Shown: positions 41,251 through 53,154, counted from the first letter of the stretch. The stretch: 64,000 nt of DNA from Plectrocnemia conspersa (GCA_009617715.1 VTFK01000002.1:2480001-2544000); one strand, 5' to 3'. Program-made: numbers and translations. The notes: generated from the sequence alone by a model not told the origin.

Positions 41251-42377
41251 AATGGTGTGAATTTTAGAGGTATAGAACTTTAAAATGAAATAAAACATCT
41301 AAAAATCGAGATAATGGACATGGTATTGCCTTTATTGGAATGATAATTTTATGACATTAGCGTTTAAATATGATTTTAGGCATATAATAATAAACCGCAA
41401 TCTGGAAGTCTAAATTTCGACCTCCTTTTCGAGCAGCTGGGAAAATAACGCAGCAAATGTTGGCTTCCAAGTCGTCTATCGTCTCTAGTTTATCGGTAAA
41501 GACTAGCGACTTATCCCCATAGAAAATAATCCAATGTGTTAAATCACACGATTTTGGAGCCCAATTCAGAGGTCTATTTCGCGAAATTATGCGCTCATCG
41601 AATGTTTCCTTCAATAAATTGATTGTGGCGCGTTCGTGTAGCATGTTGCACCGTTTTGTTGAAACCAAAGCTCTTACACGTTAATCCCATTCAATTAAGG
41701 AACGAAAAAGTCAGTAATCATGGATCAATAGCGCTCTTCATTGACTGTAACGTTCTTGCCGGCATTATTTTTGAAGAAATATGGACCAATGATTCCACCA
41801 GTTTATAAAGACTCAATATGGCTTGTGGCTTTTTTTCACTCCAAATGTGGCAATTTTGTTTGTTGAGATAGCCATTTAACCAAAAATGAGCCTCATTGCT
41901 AAACAAAATTTTATAGTAAAAATGAGGATCAAGAGCATGTTAAATCGTAAACCAAGATCTTTCCGCAAAATTTTTCACAAAGTAGATGGACATAGCTATA
42001 ATTGCACGATGGCGAATCAACTCATTTGAGTCTTCCTCAATACTACGCTCCACAGCAGAAGCAAGTTTTTCAGCGCGCACTGTACGACGTCTCTGCGGAT
42101 GCGTATTAATAATTAAAGTGTGCGTGATACAAAAACGATCCATGGTTATTTTAATTACTTGTAACCGTAAAATGGACAGAGCACACGGCAAGTAACTTGA
42201 ACTTACCCACGATTTTCGAAATAAATTTGCACAATTCGCAAACGTTGTTCTGGCGTAAGCCTTTTCATGGTGAAATGACAAACCAAACTGAGCACAAAAT
42301 AGCTGTCAGCTGTCAAATCGGCAGTCGTTGGAAAAAGTGTTGATTTGAGAAACATACCTCTAAGAAAACACCTTTAT
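41251..42377 (-). mobile_element. mariner-like DNA transposon with terminal inverted repeats, transposase dead
   Basis: The ends read, inward, GGTGTGAATTTTAGAGGTAT at 41254 and (minus strand) AGGTGTTTTCTTAGAGGTAT from 42374. They are clear inverted repeats next to TA dinucleotides. The minus-strand gene starts at about 42270 with MKRLTPEQRLRIVQIYFENR and breaks at once. Further recognisable blocks are RRRTVRAEKLASAVERSIEE, FSNEAHFWLNGYLNKQN, FQQNGATC, LLKETFDERIISRNRP and YYYMPKIIFKR. Two catalytic Asp positions are Asn (41895-41897, where SDEAHF is expected; 41653-41655, where QQDGA is expected). The third, in the CDLTPLD block, is frameshifted by one base. Several deletions and stops add to this. 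The short element at 18529-18942 is a deleted relative. Confidence 0.9.
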
Positions 42378-42424
42378 ATAAGATTATAACGTTGCAGGAC
42401 CTGAAATTTATATGTCTAGTCCAC

Positions 42425-42484
42425 CGGACATCTGTTTTGTAGGAAAGAGTTGAAGCCTGCAAAGCGACTAATATTCTACAGGGG
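42425..42484 (+). pseudogene. coding relic homologous to 16886-16945
   Basis: Twenty codons align without gaps to the 16.9 kb relic: RTSVL-stop-ERVEACKATNILQG against KTSVLYGRLETCEATNLLQG. Differences are mainly synonymous or conservative, apart from a TAG where the other copy has Tyr. The piece is squeezed between the mariner right end (42377) and the start of the next transposon relic (about 42478), so the two may have inserted in or beside it. The family is unknown. Confidence 0.45.
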
Positions 42485-42960
42485 AGCTATAATTTTGCAC
42501 TTTTGCAAAAAAAATTCGATTTATAAAAAATAATATTTCAATAAAAGAACACAATTGTGTTCAATTGGTAATGGTAAATTCATATTTTAAAATGACCACC
42601 ATCTTGCCGCTGACATACTTCGAATTACTCTATTGTGATATTTATTCATTCATATACGACTCTTGAGTTAACCCAATAAAAATAAACAGAGGTGTTAAAT
42701 CTGGGCTGCGAAGAGAAGGGGACAATGGGATGTCACATCTACGCGATATCACATTTTTTGTATGGCTGTTTGCGCAAATCATATCAAATTATATCTTATA
42801 TGGGTGTAGTTTCAAGTCTAGTTTCAAAATTCAACGCAAAGTTGACCTTGGTATCGCTATTGCAGCAGAACGCTTGCGAGTCGACAAGCCCAGATCTTCT
42901 CATACAGACTCGTTAACTTGCACGACATTCTCTTCGCTTCTCCTGCTCTGTGGCCACTAG
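42478..42960 (-). mobile_element. second Tc1/mariner-superfamily transposase relic (C-terminal part)
   Basis: On the minus strand the frame includes SPDLTPL (42707-42687), the conserved block holding the third catalytic position in many insect IS630/mariner-like transposases (SPDLTPLDFFLWG), though here the following DFFLWG is degraded. Further on, after frameshifts, comes QRQDGGHF (42612-42589), which fits the C-terminal GGHFEHLL signature of the same group. ACAGGGGAGCTATAATTTTG at 42479-42498 could be its terminal repeat, but no partner was found to the right. The upstream half to about 42960 is GC-richer and may be the N-terminal coding part, unrecognisable. Plus-strand frames at 42692-42960 are shadows of this relic. 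Confidence 0.5.
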
Positions 42961-43136
42961 TTTTTTTTTTCTTATTTAACGTTAAAACTGAGCTACGGTT
43001 TAATAATATTAACACTCAGACATTAATTCACACTGTGTTATCGGTAGTGAGCACAAAACCGGTGCCGAACCATTAGATATTTTTTTGTAAAACTGGTGCA
43101 CACAAAACGAATATTGTTCCCCCATTAAGCGATTCA

Positions 43137-43345
43137 TTGCAACTAAATTTCCAAGGTCCGTCCCCACGCGCGCTCTCGCCCATGCGCACCTCTTTCACGC
43201 GCTTCCCACTCAGAAATGATTTAAAAAGTGCGAAAACTTATGACTCATCTATAAGCCTAAGGGCAACCATCTATAAGAGGAACGCAGGCAAACCGAGATT
43301 GCGTTGGATGGATGGTATAATAAAAGCCTAATATAATCGTGGATG
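43137..43345 (+). mobile_element. LINE-like fragment (possible RTE-type C-terminus)
   Basis: A plus-strand frame of 64 codons ends with KRNAGKPRLRWMDGI. This resembles the G(R/K)P.LRW.DG(V/I) motif near the C-terminus of reverse-transcriptase proteins of RTE and related LINEs. The sequence breaks down shortly after, and the reverse-transcriptase core is not present nearby. The match is about 12 residues, so this is only a suggestion. The block is GC-richer than its flanks. Confidence 0.3.
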
Positions 43346-43905
43346 AAGCCAATGTCTACCCCAAGCTGTAGCGAAATGATAATGGAAAAATGCGCAAAAC
43401 GAAATTTTTTTGTCCCAAGCGATTCTTAGATAATTATTTACATATATTTTAAATATTTGCAACTATACGTTTAATTTTAATACAATTTTTTATATACACC
43501 ATTCGCTAGTATAATAAGAAAATAACTTATTTGAATAATATAAACGTGACATTCAAGCAAATAATCTCGTAAAAAATATGTACCATATATGAATATGATA
43601 TATAATACAAATGCGCATGATATAAAAATGGTACATAACTGAAGACACATTTAATATAAATATGAAATTTTGATATACAGTTATAAAACAATATAATGTG
43701 AAAATAAATAATTTAGAAAATGCTATTATTATTACTTGTGACATGCGAAAATTTAATAACATCTTTACGAGATTGATATTGAAATTTTAACGACATTCAT
43801 ACAATTAAGTTACTGTTGTCTAAATTTTGAAAATGTGAACTAATTAATTAGAGCGTTCCTATGAACTACAAGTAAAATTGAAAACTTGTGTTACTTAATT
43901 AGTTT
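43346..43905. other. A/T-rich noncoding stretch
   Basis: Nothing recognised. The minus-strand frame at 43553-43762 is I/F/Y-rich noise. Confidence 0.6.
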
Positions 43906-44194
43906 TTCTACGAACGTGCCTCGTGTGCGGAATAGTTACTTGTTGAGATAAAACTGGGTTTCCAGAAGCTGTGTGTGTTTGTTTACACATGTGTGTAGTG
44001 AATGTACCGAACGAGAAATTCACATACTCCCGCATAGAGAATATACCAGCACGAAGTATCAGGAGTATAGCGTATGAGAGAGGTGTTTCGATCTGTCGGA
44101 GCGATACGCTACATACACCTGTGTGCTTCTCTATGCTTATTCGCACGACCGCGCAGGGGTTACAAACGTTGGGTGAAGGAATAATAATGTAAGA
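43906..44194. other. isolated GC-rich island, candidate exon or alternative promoter
   Basis: About 280 bp of near-balanced base composition in very A/T-rich DNA, with several CpGs. Plus-strand frame 43971-44192 (73 codons) and minus-strand frame 43895-44236 (113 codons) are both open; neither resembles a known family. On the + strand the block ends at AAT followed by GTAAGA (44189-44194), a good donor-like site, so an alternative 5' exon of the gene to the left is possible. It shows no transposon motif and no terminal repeat. Function unknown. Confidence 0.25.
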
Positions 44195-45279
44195 CAATCT
44201 AATATTTATGTTGTATATAAATATGATATACCGCAAAAAATAATAAAAATATGAGTTGCACCTTTTTTGCGGAGTATAGTCTAATCACTAATATATTTAT
44301 TTATTGATAAATTAATTTTAATTTTAATATGAATGTAATAACTTTATAAATAGTTGTAATAATATAACGTATTTAGAAGATAATTATTTATTTATTTTAG
44401 TGATGTGATATTTAATTAAAATAGAGCTCGGTAGTTATTAGTATCAAAAATTATCTACTAATAAGCTACTTTCGCTCATATGTGTGTATATAAATTTTAA
44501 AAACACGTAAATATATTGCTAATAGCATTTAAGTCAGCGTTGATTAATAAAAAGTTTCTTAGAATTTGTGATCATGGCATGTCCATCACTGCCGAAAACA
44601 GTCTCAATCGTGATAAAACACAGCTTCTAAATATATATATTGACCATCTAAATATAACTTTTTTCAAACAAAATCAATACATATCAAATTCCCGTTTAAC
44701 CCCTTTTCTGTGAAATCACATTAATAGGGAATCCTTTTAAATGTATAATTATAAAATTTTCAGATTTAAGAAAAATAAATAGAAGGTGTGAATTTTTATA
44801 AAATTATTTCTTAATTAAGAAATATTAATTTTTACGATATTGATTTATTAAATATGCGTTTATGAATTACAAAGAACAATATTTAAAGCACTATTTTTTA
44901 TTATAAATTGTATCGTTTGCTTGTATGTATAACACCTAACATAAGTAATAAAGTAGTATCAATAATAACATACACACCCTTATCTGTAAATTAGGTACAG
45001 ATTTAAAGTAGTATTGGTGAGTCCAAAGTTCAACGAAATCCCACGGCCTAAGGCGAAACTGGATTTTTTTAGAAAATTATTTATAATATAATTAAAAATA
45101 TGCTTTACTTTTATATATTTAACATTAAATTTTTGTTTTTCGTGTTTAAGAAAAAGAAAACACTGGGTATAATTAAATATATATATATATAAATTTTAAA
45201 ATTTAAATTGTTTTAAAACAAGCGTCTCTATTGTTAAATTTTGCTTGCAAGAAATACTGAAATAACAATATTGATCCAA
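44195..45279. other. A/T-rich noncoding stretch with AT microsatellite
   Basis: No gene seen. A short (AT)n run lies at 45177-45191. The frame at 44516-44713 (65 codons) has no recognisable domain. Confidence 0.6.
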
Positions 45280-45678
45280 TGAGCATTGGTTAAAGTGTCC
45301 TTAACTATCCATATGTATTGGTTCATTTAATCATTTTTTCTAATTTAAAAAATTATGAAAAAAACAGACCTAAAGCCTATAAAGTATTTATAGACAAAAT
45401 AAAAGAAAAGGTTGCCCATTAAAATCGCATATCCAAAATTGAGCTGCGAGAAAAATTGCAGATGGAATGGATAAAATTATTTACGTCCACCTCCAAGTTA
45501 TTAGTTGACTTTATACCAAAAAGGGTTGCAGCTATAATTAAAGCTAAGGATTGGCCTACTAAATATAAATAATAAACTTAAATTACCCTTTTAACAATCA
45601 GTTCTTTATTTAAATTTTCACTACTTTTTAGGATGTAAAAAAAATTATTAGAATGCTACATTATTATGGCCAAGCCTG
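45280..45678 (+). mobile_element. Tc1-like DNA transposon relic (C-terminal end and right terminal repeat)
   Basis: The frame 45435-45572 reads KIELREKLQMEWIKLFTSTS, then FIPKRVAAIIKAKDWPTKY, then a stop. This is the characteristic Tc1 transposase C-terminus (pattern L...W..I......L..SMP.R...VI.AKG..TKY). The element closes at 45678 with GGCCAAGCCTG then TA. Its reverse complement CAGGCTTGGCCATAATAATG is clearly related to the left end of the relic at 15798 (CAGCATTGGCCATCAAAATG), so the two belong to one group. Most of the gene, including the catalytic residues, is missing. GAGCATTGG at 45281 may be the remains of the left end. Confidence 0.75.
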
Positions 45679-46580
45679 TATGTTTGAATTATAGTTATTA
45701 TAATTATTGAAAAATCAGCTTAGCATTTATAAAAACATTGTCTATAATGTGTAGTAAAGTAGATATTAAATTATTGTGAGATGAGGATTAATAGTATTTT
45801 TGTAGGTACAAATTTATATGTAATGTTTGCACTGATTTTTTGAGTAAAATTAAATAAAAAAAAAATTAAAATTATTTTTTCTGATAAGAAAATGTTTATC
45901 ACTTCTGCTGTGTGGTAACCTAGTGCTAACTCTGATATATGTCGGCCTCTCGAACAAAACCAGTATCGATATTTTCTCTCTACTCCTCTCTTCTCCACAT
46001 GCTCTCCCAATACGTAGAACCAAAGAGAAAACGTAAAGGATTAAAGCGACAATGCCTTTAGCTACTGATATTTTTTATCATGTTTTTTAATTTTCGAAAA
46101 AAATATTTCAATATTCAACGATCGCAAAAATAAAATCGCAATTAAAATGCATTGAATAATATTTGCAAAAATCAAATATTCATATATATGATGTATGTAC
46201 CTACACAAGTAATATAAAATCTCGTATCCGTTGCGGAAATTAAATTATGCGAGAATAATATTTATGTTTAAATCTCACTTTACTTTTTTACCGCTCAGGA
46301 AAGTTGAGTCTTTTTTTTGATTAAATTCCATACTAAAATTCACATGACGTTTTTAATATTATAAAACCCACTAACGTTGTTTATACGCAGTTTTTTCTCA
46401 CTTTGCTCAGCCTTTGTGTATATGATGTTAAAAAAGCAAATACGTTTGCGGTTTTTTTATATCGCGCTACGCCAATCTAATAATAATATTCCCTAAACGA
46501 CATAGACCACGACATACGATTTCCCTAGAAGGTTTCCCATGCAATTCGAGAGACGCTTATAATTTGCTCCGACTAAAAAA

Positions 46581-46611
46581 TATTTTATATATATATGTAT
46601 ATATATATATT
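46581..46611. repeat. AT-rich microsatellite
   Basis: An uninterrupted alternation of T and A with a single GT step, directly visible. No functional claim. Confidence 0.85.
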
Positions 46612-48123
46612 AGTCACAATACATGTATAATATAAACGCCTAGACGTATATGTATGTATATATACATGTATGCATGGTTATGCATGCCTTAAAAAAAATT
46701 TAACTTTTATTTATTTTAATGTATCAAATTTTAGCAAAATACATTTTTATCGAATTTATAAATATTTTATATTTTTTGTACGAATAATTTTTGTATCACC
46801 TCTTACATTAGATTAATGACAACAAAAATATTTTACGATTAAAAAATCCACCAGTTAGAATATTAAATAAAATGAACATCATCCGTTTTTAAAATATTTT
46901 TTTTCTGATTAAAAAAAATGGTAAAAATCAAAATTATTATATAGCAAAAAACTATTTTGTCATAGTAACAAAAGTACCTGTAATATTGTCATATTATCAT
47001 CTATTGTCATCTATTTTATTACAGTCTTTGATGCGTTATCGAATATTGGAAAGCATAATGCAATCTTAAATGAGGAGGTGGTGATCTTTGAATAATGTTT
47101 TTTTTAGCTAAAATGATCTTATTCTTTCGGTTCTCTTCTTTATTTAATCCTACTTTTGATAATCAAGTATAAGTTTATTTTTTTATTATGCATCTTTAGA
47201 TTCATATTTCAAAGGCTTCATTGCCTTCTATGTGAGAGAACACATAACATCTTACTATTATCATTCTTAAAAGCAAGCTGAAATCGTGCCTATAAAAACC
47301 TTCTTTATTCGGGTAAATGTTGTCCTGTCATGTATTTCACCCCTTACTGTATCTTCTGATGGTTTGTTGCTTTTGCTTTTAGTTGCAATTAAAAACTAGC
47401 ATAAATTTAGAAATCCTCTGAATTGTTATATATTAAGCTTTGTCAAACGCCTTCTCAAAGTCATTAAAACATTGGCGTACTAATTTAAACAAAGTTATTA
47501 ATTATAAATGAATATTATTGTGTGACAATTTTCAAGTCACATTTAGTTTGTAAAACTTGAATCCTAGATTTCGGACGTCATAATTTACCAGCATTGGCGT
47601 GAAGAGAGAAGCGGCTGCTTTCTCGGTCTTAGTTGCTGCTTGACGTAGGTCCGCTTGAAATAAGTTCGGATAAACTTTTGTGTCCCAGGTCGGAAGTAAC
47701 TAATGAAAGTTATTAATTAAGGCTCATATCTGAAATGAATGATATGCTCTGTGTATACACTTAGTCAATATTAAGAAAGTTTTTTGCTTTGGCTTCTCTC
47801 GTCGTGCACGCTAATAGCAACGATTTGGGAGCGAAATTAGATTTGTTTTACATCAATAGTTTTTCTTATAAGAATTTCTCATGATCATTCGTAAGAACAT
47901 ATGAAGAATTTGCAACACTATATGCACATTATGTTGTATTTGTATAGGCACTGAACGGTTATGTAATCTAATAACATATTTGTTTATTGCTCTTTTAACA
48001 CTGTCTCTTTTAACGGTCAATGCATCTTCGTAATAAATCCTTTTTACCCAACCACTGTTTGTATATAAAACAGCTTTTCTTATTCCCAAACCTTTGCTGG
48101 AAGCAAAATTTATTTCACAAATC

Positions 48124-48173
48124 TTACATAAGAGTATATTTTACATAAGAATATATACGTAAGAATATATTTT
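48124..48173. repeat. imperfect tandem repeat, three units of about 17 bp
   Basis: The unit is close to TTACATAAGAATATATT. The second and third copies differ by one or two bases, including one CATAAG to CGTAAG change. Confidence 0.75.
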
Positions 48174-51100
48174 ACACCTTGGCTAATTAAATAATATATA
48201 TCAACAATGATCTATACATTTTCTCGTATATAAAAGTTCTCATTATTTTTATCTGCCTAATCATTGAATAACATATCGTGAAAGATTTATTTATTGTTGA
48301 TATTTTATAACTTTAAAATATTGTCTGTGTTGATTTTTTTAATGTTATTATATTTTAAAAAAGATCCGTTTATATATTAATAATAAAATAAAATAATAGG
48401 TAGGAAAAAATATTATTTTGATGTATTTTTTCTATATAGAATAACTCGTAATAGTTTATTAAAAGTCAAAAGGAGTAGTATGATTATAACTTATATACAA
48501 CAAAGAGGCATTTACGTTGATAATGTTGAAGATGACTGATCGCTTGTTACCCTATATTAAATTTTTCCTTTAATATTTTTACACTTAAATATCTATATTT
48601 AAAGAGCAGTGCCATTTTTAATTGTATTTAAATTTGTTTATTATTAAAAGCTTTCAATTTACAATTATATTATAACTCGTGTTATTTCGGTCTTTATTAT
48701 TATTTTACGTTTTTATTATTTAAAGTTTTAGTGCTATTTATAATAACAGATAATATAATTTGTTTACAAGCAAGTTAAAAATAAATTGTTTATATGCGAA
48801 TTGTTAGTATCTAGGGAAGAAATAAAAATTCAAACTGTTTCTGACACTCGTTTCTCTTATTGAATATCACTGCATATCTTATACGCTTCGGAACTGCGAT
48901 TGTTTTTGCAAATCGAACAAACCGCAAACAGAGGTCTGTGACCCAATTCTAAAATGACCTCACAGTGCGGTCGGCGAGACTCAGACATTCTACTAACTAT
49001 GACAATGTGAAATTATTTTCCACCATTTGAAGCGATAGAAAAAAATCACAATCGCAATACGTCGCAAACTTTTTGTTTTCTAATACAATTAAAAATATAA
49101 TTCGTTCTACGTAAATTAAAATTTGATATAAATACATATTTTAGTTTTAATTTGATTTTTTGCATATAAATGTATACATGTATGGTGTGATAGAAGTCTG
49201 CTGAAATTCATTATCAAATTATTTCTGTGATTCTCGATGAACAAAACTGTTTATATGAAACAATAACAGACCAGTTATTTATCAAGACGCTTCTATGATA
49301 TTGGAATTAAATAACTCGTTTCCAGGCTTATCAAATGCATTAAGGTCTATGGTGACTATGATATTTTTAAGATATTATTAAGCAATCCTAAAAATGGTTT
49401 ATTGTTATGATAAAATGATTATGTTAATGCTGTTTTTTTTATATATTTTTATAGAGATATTAAAAAAAATTACTGTAAATTTTTTACTATATTTTTATAC
49501 ATGAACATAATTTTCCCATTGTCACGAAAGCGTTAATATATTACAACATCTTTCGCGTATATATTATTTATATAGTAGAACCCTTTAGTTAGGACGCAAC
49601 GATATATAACTTCTAAGATTTTGTGCGTAAAAGAGGAAGGAGAGATACATATATTACTGCTGATTCAACCGCAGCGTAGTCTTTACATAAACAGCAGTTG
49701 TGGAACTACATGGCTCAAGACCCATTTTTAATTACAAATTCATACTAATATTATAATGTTTTACATTATTATACCAAGTTAGATGATATATTTCACTATT
49801 AGCTATGAAACGTTGATTTTAGGATTTAATGAAAGCTGAAATAATACTGAAACATTGACTGCATCTACTAAACTCATAAAAATAAATACACATTAAAAAA
49901 GTGTAAATAGCGTGGCACATTAAATTTTAAATAAAAGTAAAGAAAATATGTAAAAGCCAATTTTAATTTGTCGGTTGGATGATTTAATTTATCACCTGAA
50001 AATACTATTCTCGATTTAAGCTAATCAAGAATTTAAGATACTAATAATTTAAGCAATTCATTGAGAATCGCCATTGTAAATATTTTTTGTTTTAAAAAAA
50101 AATTCCATCTAAATTTTCCCATTGCGAAGCCAATTAGTTTTCGTAACTTTATGTAATAAAAGAATAATTTGCGAGTTAAATATTTAAATCTCTGTTTAGT
50201 GTATAATAATCTTAATTTTTATGGTTTATATAATATTTATCTCTGGTCCAAATACTTTTTTCAAACCTTTTTTCTGTAATTAAATATTTAACTACATTTG
50301 CAGTCCACCAGAAATTTGCGTGTTGTAATGCTTATATTTAAATACCTATGTATTATTTTGTAGATGAAATACAAGGTCTGTGCCGATAATTTATTGTTTC
50401 ATAACTATCCGTAAAATCAGTTTAAATTATTTCCTATCAAATGAAATTACAAGGAGTTTCCTTTGTATGCCTGGAGAGCGTGGAAACATCCTGTGCTTGA
50501 TATTTTATAATTAATGCCACATTTATGTACAAAATTTCATTCCGAAATAGCCTTTGTCAAAGTGATGAATGCCCAACAGGGCGCTCTCGTTTCCAACGCC
50601 TAAAAATCCGCATCGACCTTTTTGGGAATTTAAAAATAAATATAATGTATCTGTATAATTCCTAAAAACCTTCTTAGTTGACGTAAATACATATGTATAT
50701 AAGGGTAGAAAATACCTCATATTTACGACATTTTTATAAAATTCTATTGAAATAGCTTAATATAATTGTACTTAAATGTTATTTTCTAAGAAAGATTTAC
50801 CACACGTTTGAAATAAAATAAAAAACTGCTAACTCTTGTGGTTAAAAAATACCTTTCGTCTGAATTCTCATTTTTTTGTATTGGATAAAGAAGAGGAGTG
50901 CCAATATGTTTATGGGTATGTGAGTGCTGCTTTTTAGTAATATGCTAATGTAAGCCTTTGTGTATTTAAAAATACTAATTACAAATTATATTATTTACAA
51001 TATTTTTATACATATACATTTATGACATCATGTATAATAATCAATTATGATAAATATGGATACTTTCACAATAACACGTGTTTATTTTTGTGCTACTCTT

Positions 51101-51238
51101 TCTGCTATTCAGATGATTAACTAGTGTTTGCATCTGGGAAAAATACGCTTCTAAACTACAGGATTGGCAGCATGTATGTATACGAATTCTTAGAGGTTCG
51201 AGAATATTAATATCGGGATTGTCACTTATTTTTTTCCA

Positions 51239-51600
51239 ATATTTCGGCTGTGATGCTTCAGCCATAGTCACAAATATTTTTATTAAATATTTAAAAAAAA
51301 ATATTTACGTGTTTTTTTTCGCGTTTATCTTTTTTTTTTTTGAATGAGTCTTTATATTTCGCCTAGATTGTCTCAACATCATCAGGAGTTTCCACATTTT
51401 TTTAGTACACTTTTTTTACATCGCGCAAAGGAGGATTTTTTTATTCGCACTTACTTATGCTCCTGTCCGCGGAGCAGTGAGAGTAATAATATTCAAACTA
51501 ACGTGTTTTTAACATTAAACCATTAAAAAAAGTGCGAATAAAAAATCCTTCCCTACGCGAAAATTCGTGACCATGACTGGAACATCACAGCCGAAATATA
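51239..51600. mobile_element. 360-bp inverted-repeat element (MITE-like or fold-back)
   Basis: The left arm (ATATTTCGGCTGTGATGCTT onward, 51239-51275, plus TCGCGCAAAGGAGGATTTTT onward, 51421-51452) is inverted in the right arm at 51530-51600. The right arm holds both segments joined, whereas the left arm carries about 145 bp of T-rich sequence between them. The core between the arms is about 77 bp and has its own small hairpin, GCTCC/GGAGC. Flanks show CCAATAT-like sequence on both sides but no clean target duplication. In either arm the outer segment could be read as an ATG-proximal coding start (ASQPKY / TSQPKY), so the arms may be two head-to-head copies of the same element end. The element family is unknown. 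Confidence 0.65.
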
Positions 51601-53154
51601 TAGTATATATTGGCTACGGATGCCGTTGCGATAATTTATTACTATAAATATCTAAGATAAGATTTGTTAAATCAGCTTAAAAAGCAGTTACATTATACTC
51701 TAAAACATATAATATAAAACTTTTTATGTTCACTTTTAATGGATATTGAACGCCACATATACATCAATTCGAATTATGTATGTAAAACAAACAATTCCAA
51801 ACTTGGAATTAAGACCAATAAAAGTGTCTTGGTAGGCGACGTTTTTTAAGCGATATTTCGAAATTACCGCCATAAAACTGAAACCCCATAAATGAAGCAA
51901 CTATAAACCGAGCACATAAAAAAAGATAAAAAGAAAAAATACATGAGCCGGAAGATATGTTTAAGTAGAGGAAATATATGAAGCCCATGATGCATTCACT
52001 CTTCACATGACACGTTCATGTTTTCTTTCTCAATAATCTATCATTCTTCCAAAATGCTCCAATTGTGATTATTCTAATATTTTATATAATATAACTTGTT
52101 GTCCATTAAAATTGGTTTAGTACTCTATATATTAAATTTGATTTTCGTGATTTATTTATATAATAATATAAAAAAATATAGCTACATATTTTTATACATT
52201 TGTTTGTATTTACATACATATAAAAATTATTTATATTGAAATAATTGATAATTAGAAAAAAATACAAATGGTGCTGCAAGGTCTATTATAGCTTTGATGT
52301 TTTTTTATAATTGAAAGACTATAAAACGATAGCTAATGAATGAAAAGAGCAATTTTCACATTAGTCAATTATTAAAAAGGCTCATTTAATTATTAAATTG
52401 AATAATATTTACAAAAATAAAATAATTTCATGTAAATAAAAATAAAAAATATTCTATTTGATATAACTAATAATATTAAGTGTCACGCAAAACGTAGCAA
52501 TATTAACAGGAACTCCTTAGAGGATATTTTTAATTAAAAATTTTCATACAAATATAAATATCTTTTTTAGTAATATAAACTCTTTACGAGTATTGTTTAC
52601 TAAGAAAAGAATTCTCGTTTCGAAATACAAAAACTCGTCAAAGTCAAATATGGCAAAATTACTTTTAAAAGTAGCAACAAGTTGAAAAGAAAGTATTTTA
52701 TATCCTTAATATTAATATTATATGATATATGATAAAATATATTTTTATTTAAATTACACATATTTATCACAGTCCATTGACTAAGAATTCACATAATATA
52801 ATATTATTATTTGACTTAAGATATCACATCAGGCTCATTTAAATTACAATTTACATAATGATAACGATACACGAAATTGTCATTTTAAATAAAACATATC
52901 TATGGCAATGTTACTTTATAAAATACAACGTAATATATTATGCTATCGAGAACAAAAATTTGATGTCATATTTGCTGAAACCCGAAATCTATTATTAAAT
53001 TTAATACGATCCTTATTACCATTATTATGAGCAGTACATGTTTCGACATAGTAATTTAACAATAATTGATCACATTTCACGTTTATGAGAGGCATTAGAG
53101 ATTTCAGATTTACGCTAACCTACGATATATATTTCCAGATAAATCTGAAGTATA
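51601..53154. other. A/T-rich noncoding stretch
   Basis: Nothing recognised. The frame at 51809-52006 is a chance hydrophobic ORF. Confidence 0.6.

Larger units (their letters stand above)
45679..51238. other. A/T-rich noncoding stretch, probable intron
   Basis: No convincing exon. It includes a (AT)n/(GT) microsatellite near 46581-46611, an imperfect triple tandem repeat at 48124-48173, and less A/T-biased patches at 47.58-47.70 and 48.83-49.05 kb with no recognisable ORF. Frames at 45771-46010, 47853-48089 and 50523-50720 show no domain. Confidence 0.55.

Noticed and set aside
41986..42195. Plus-strand ORF of 69 codons
   Set aside because: Shadow of the minus-strand mariner transposase relic.
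43895..44236. 113-codon minus-strand ORF as a protein gene
   Set aside because: The same island is open on the opposite strand, there is no domain or signal peptide, and its ends run into A/T-rich DNA.
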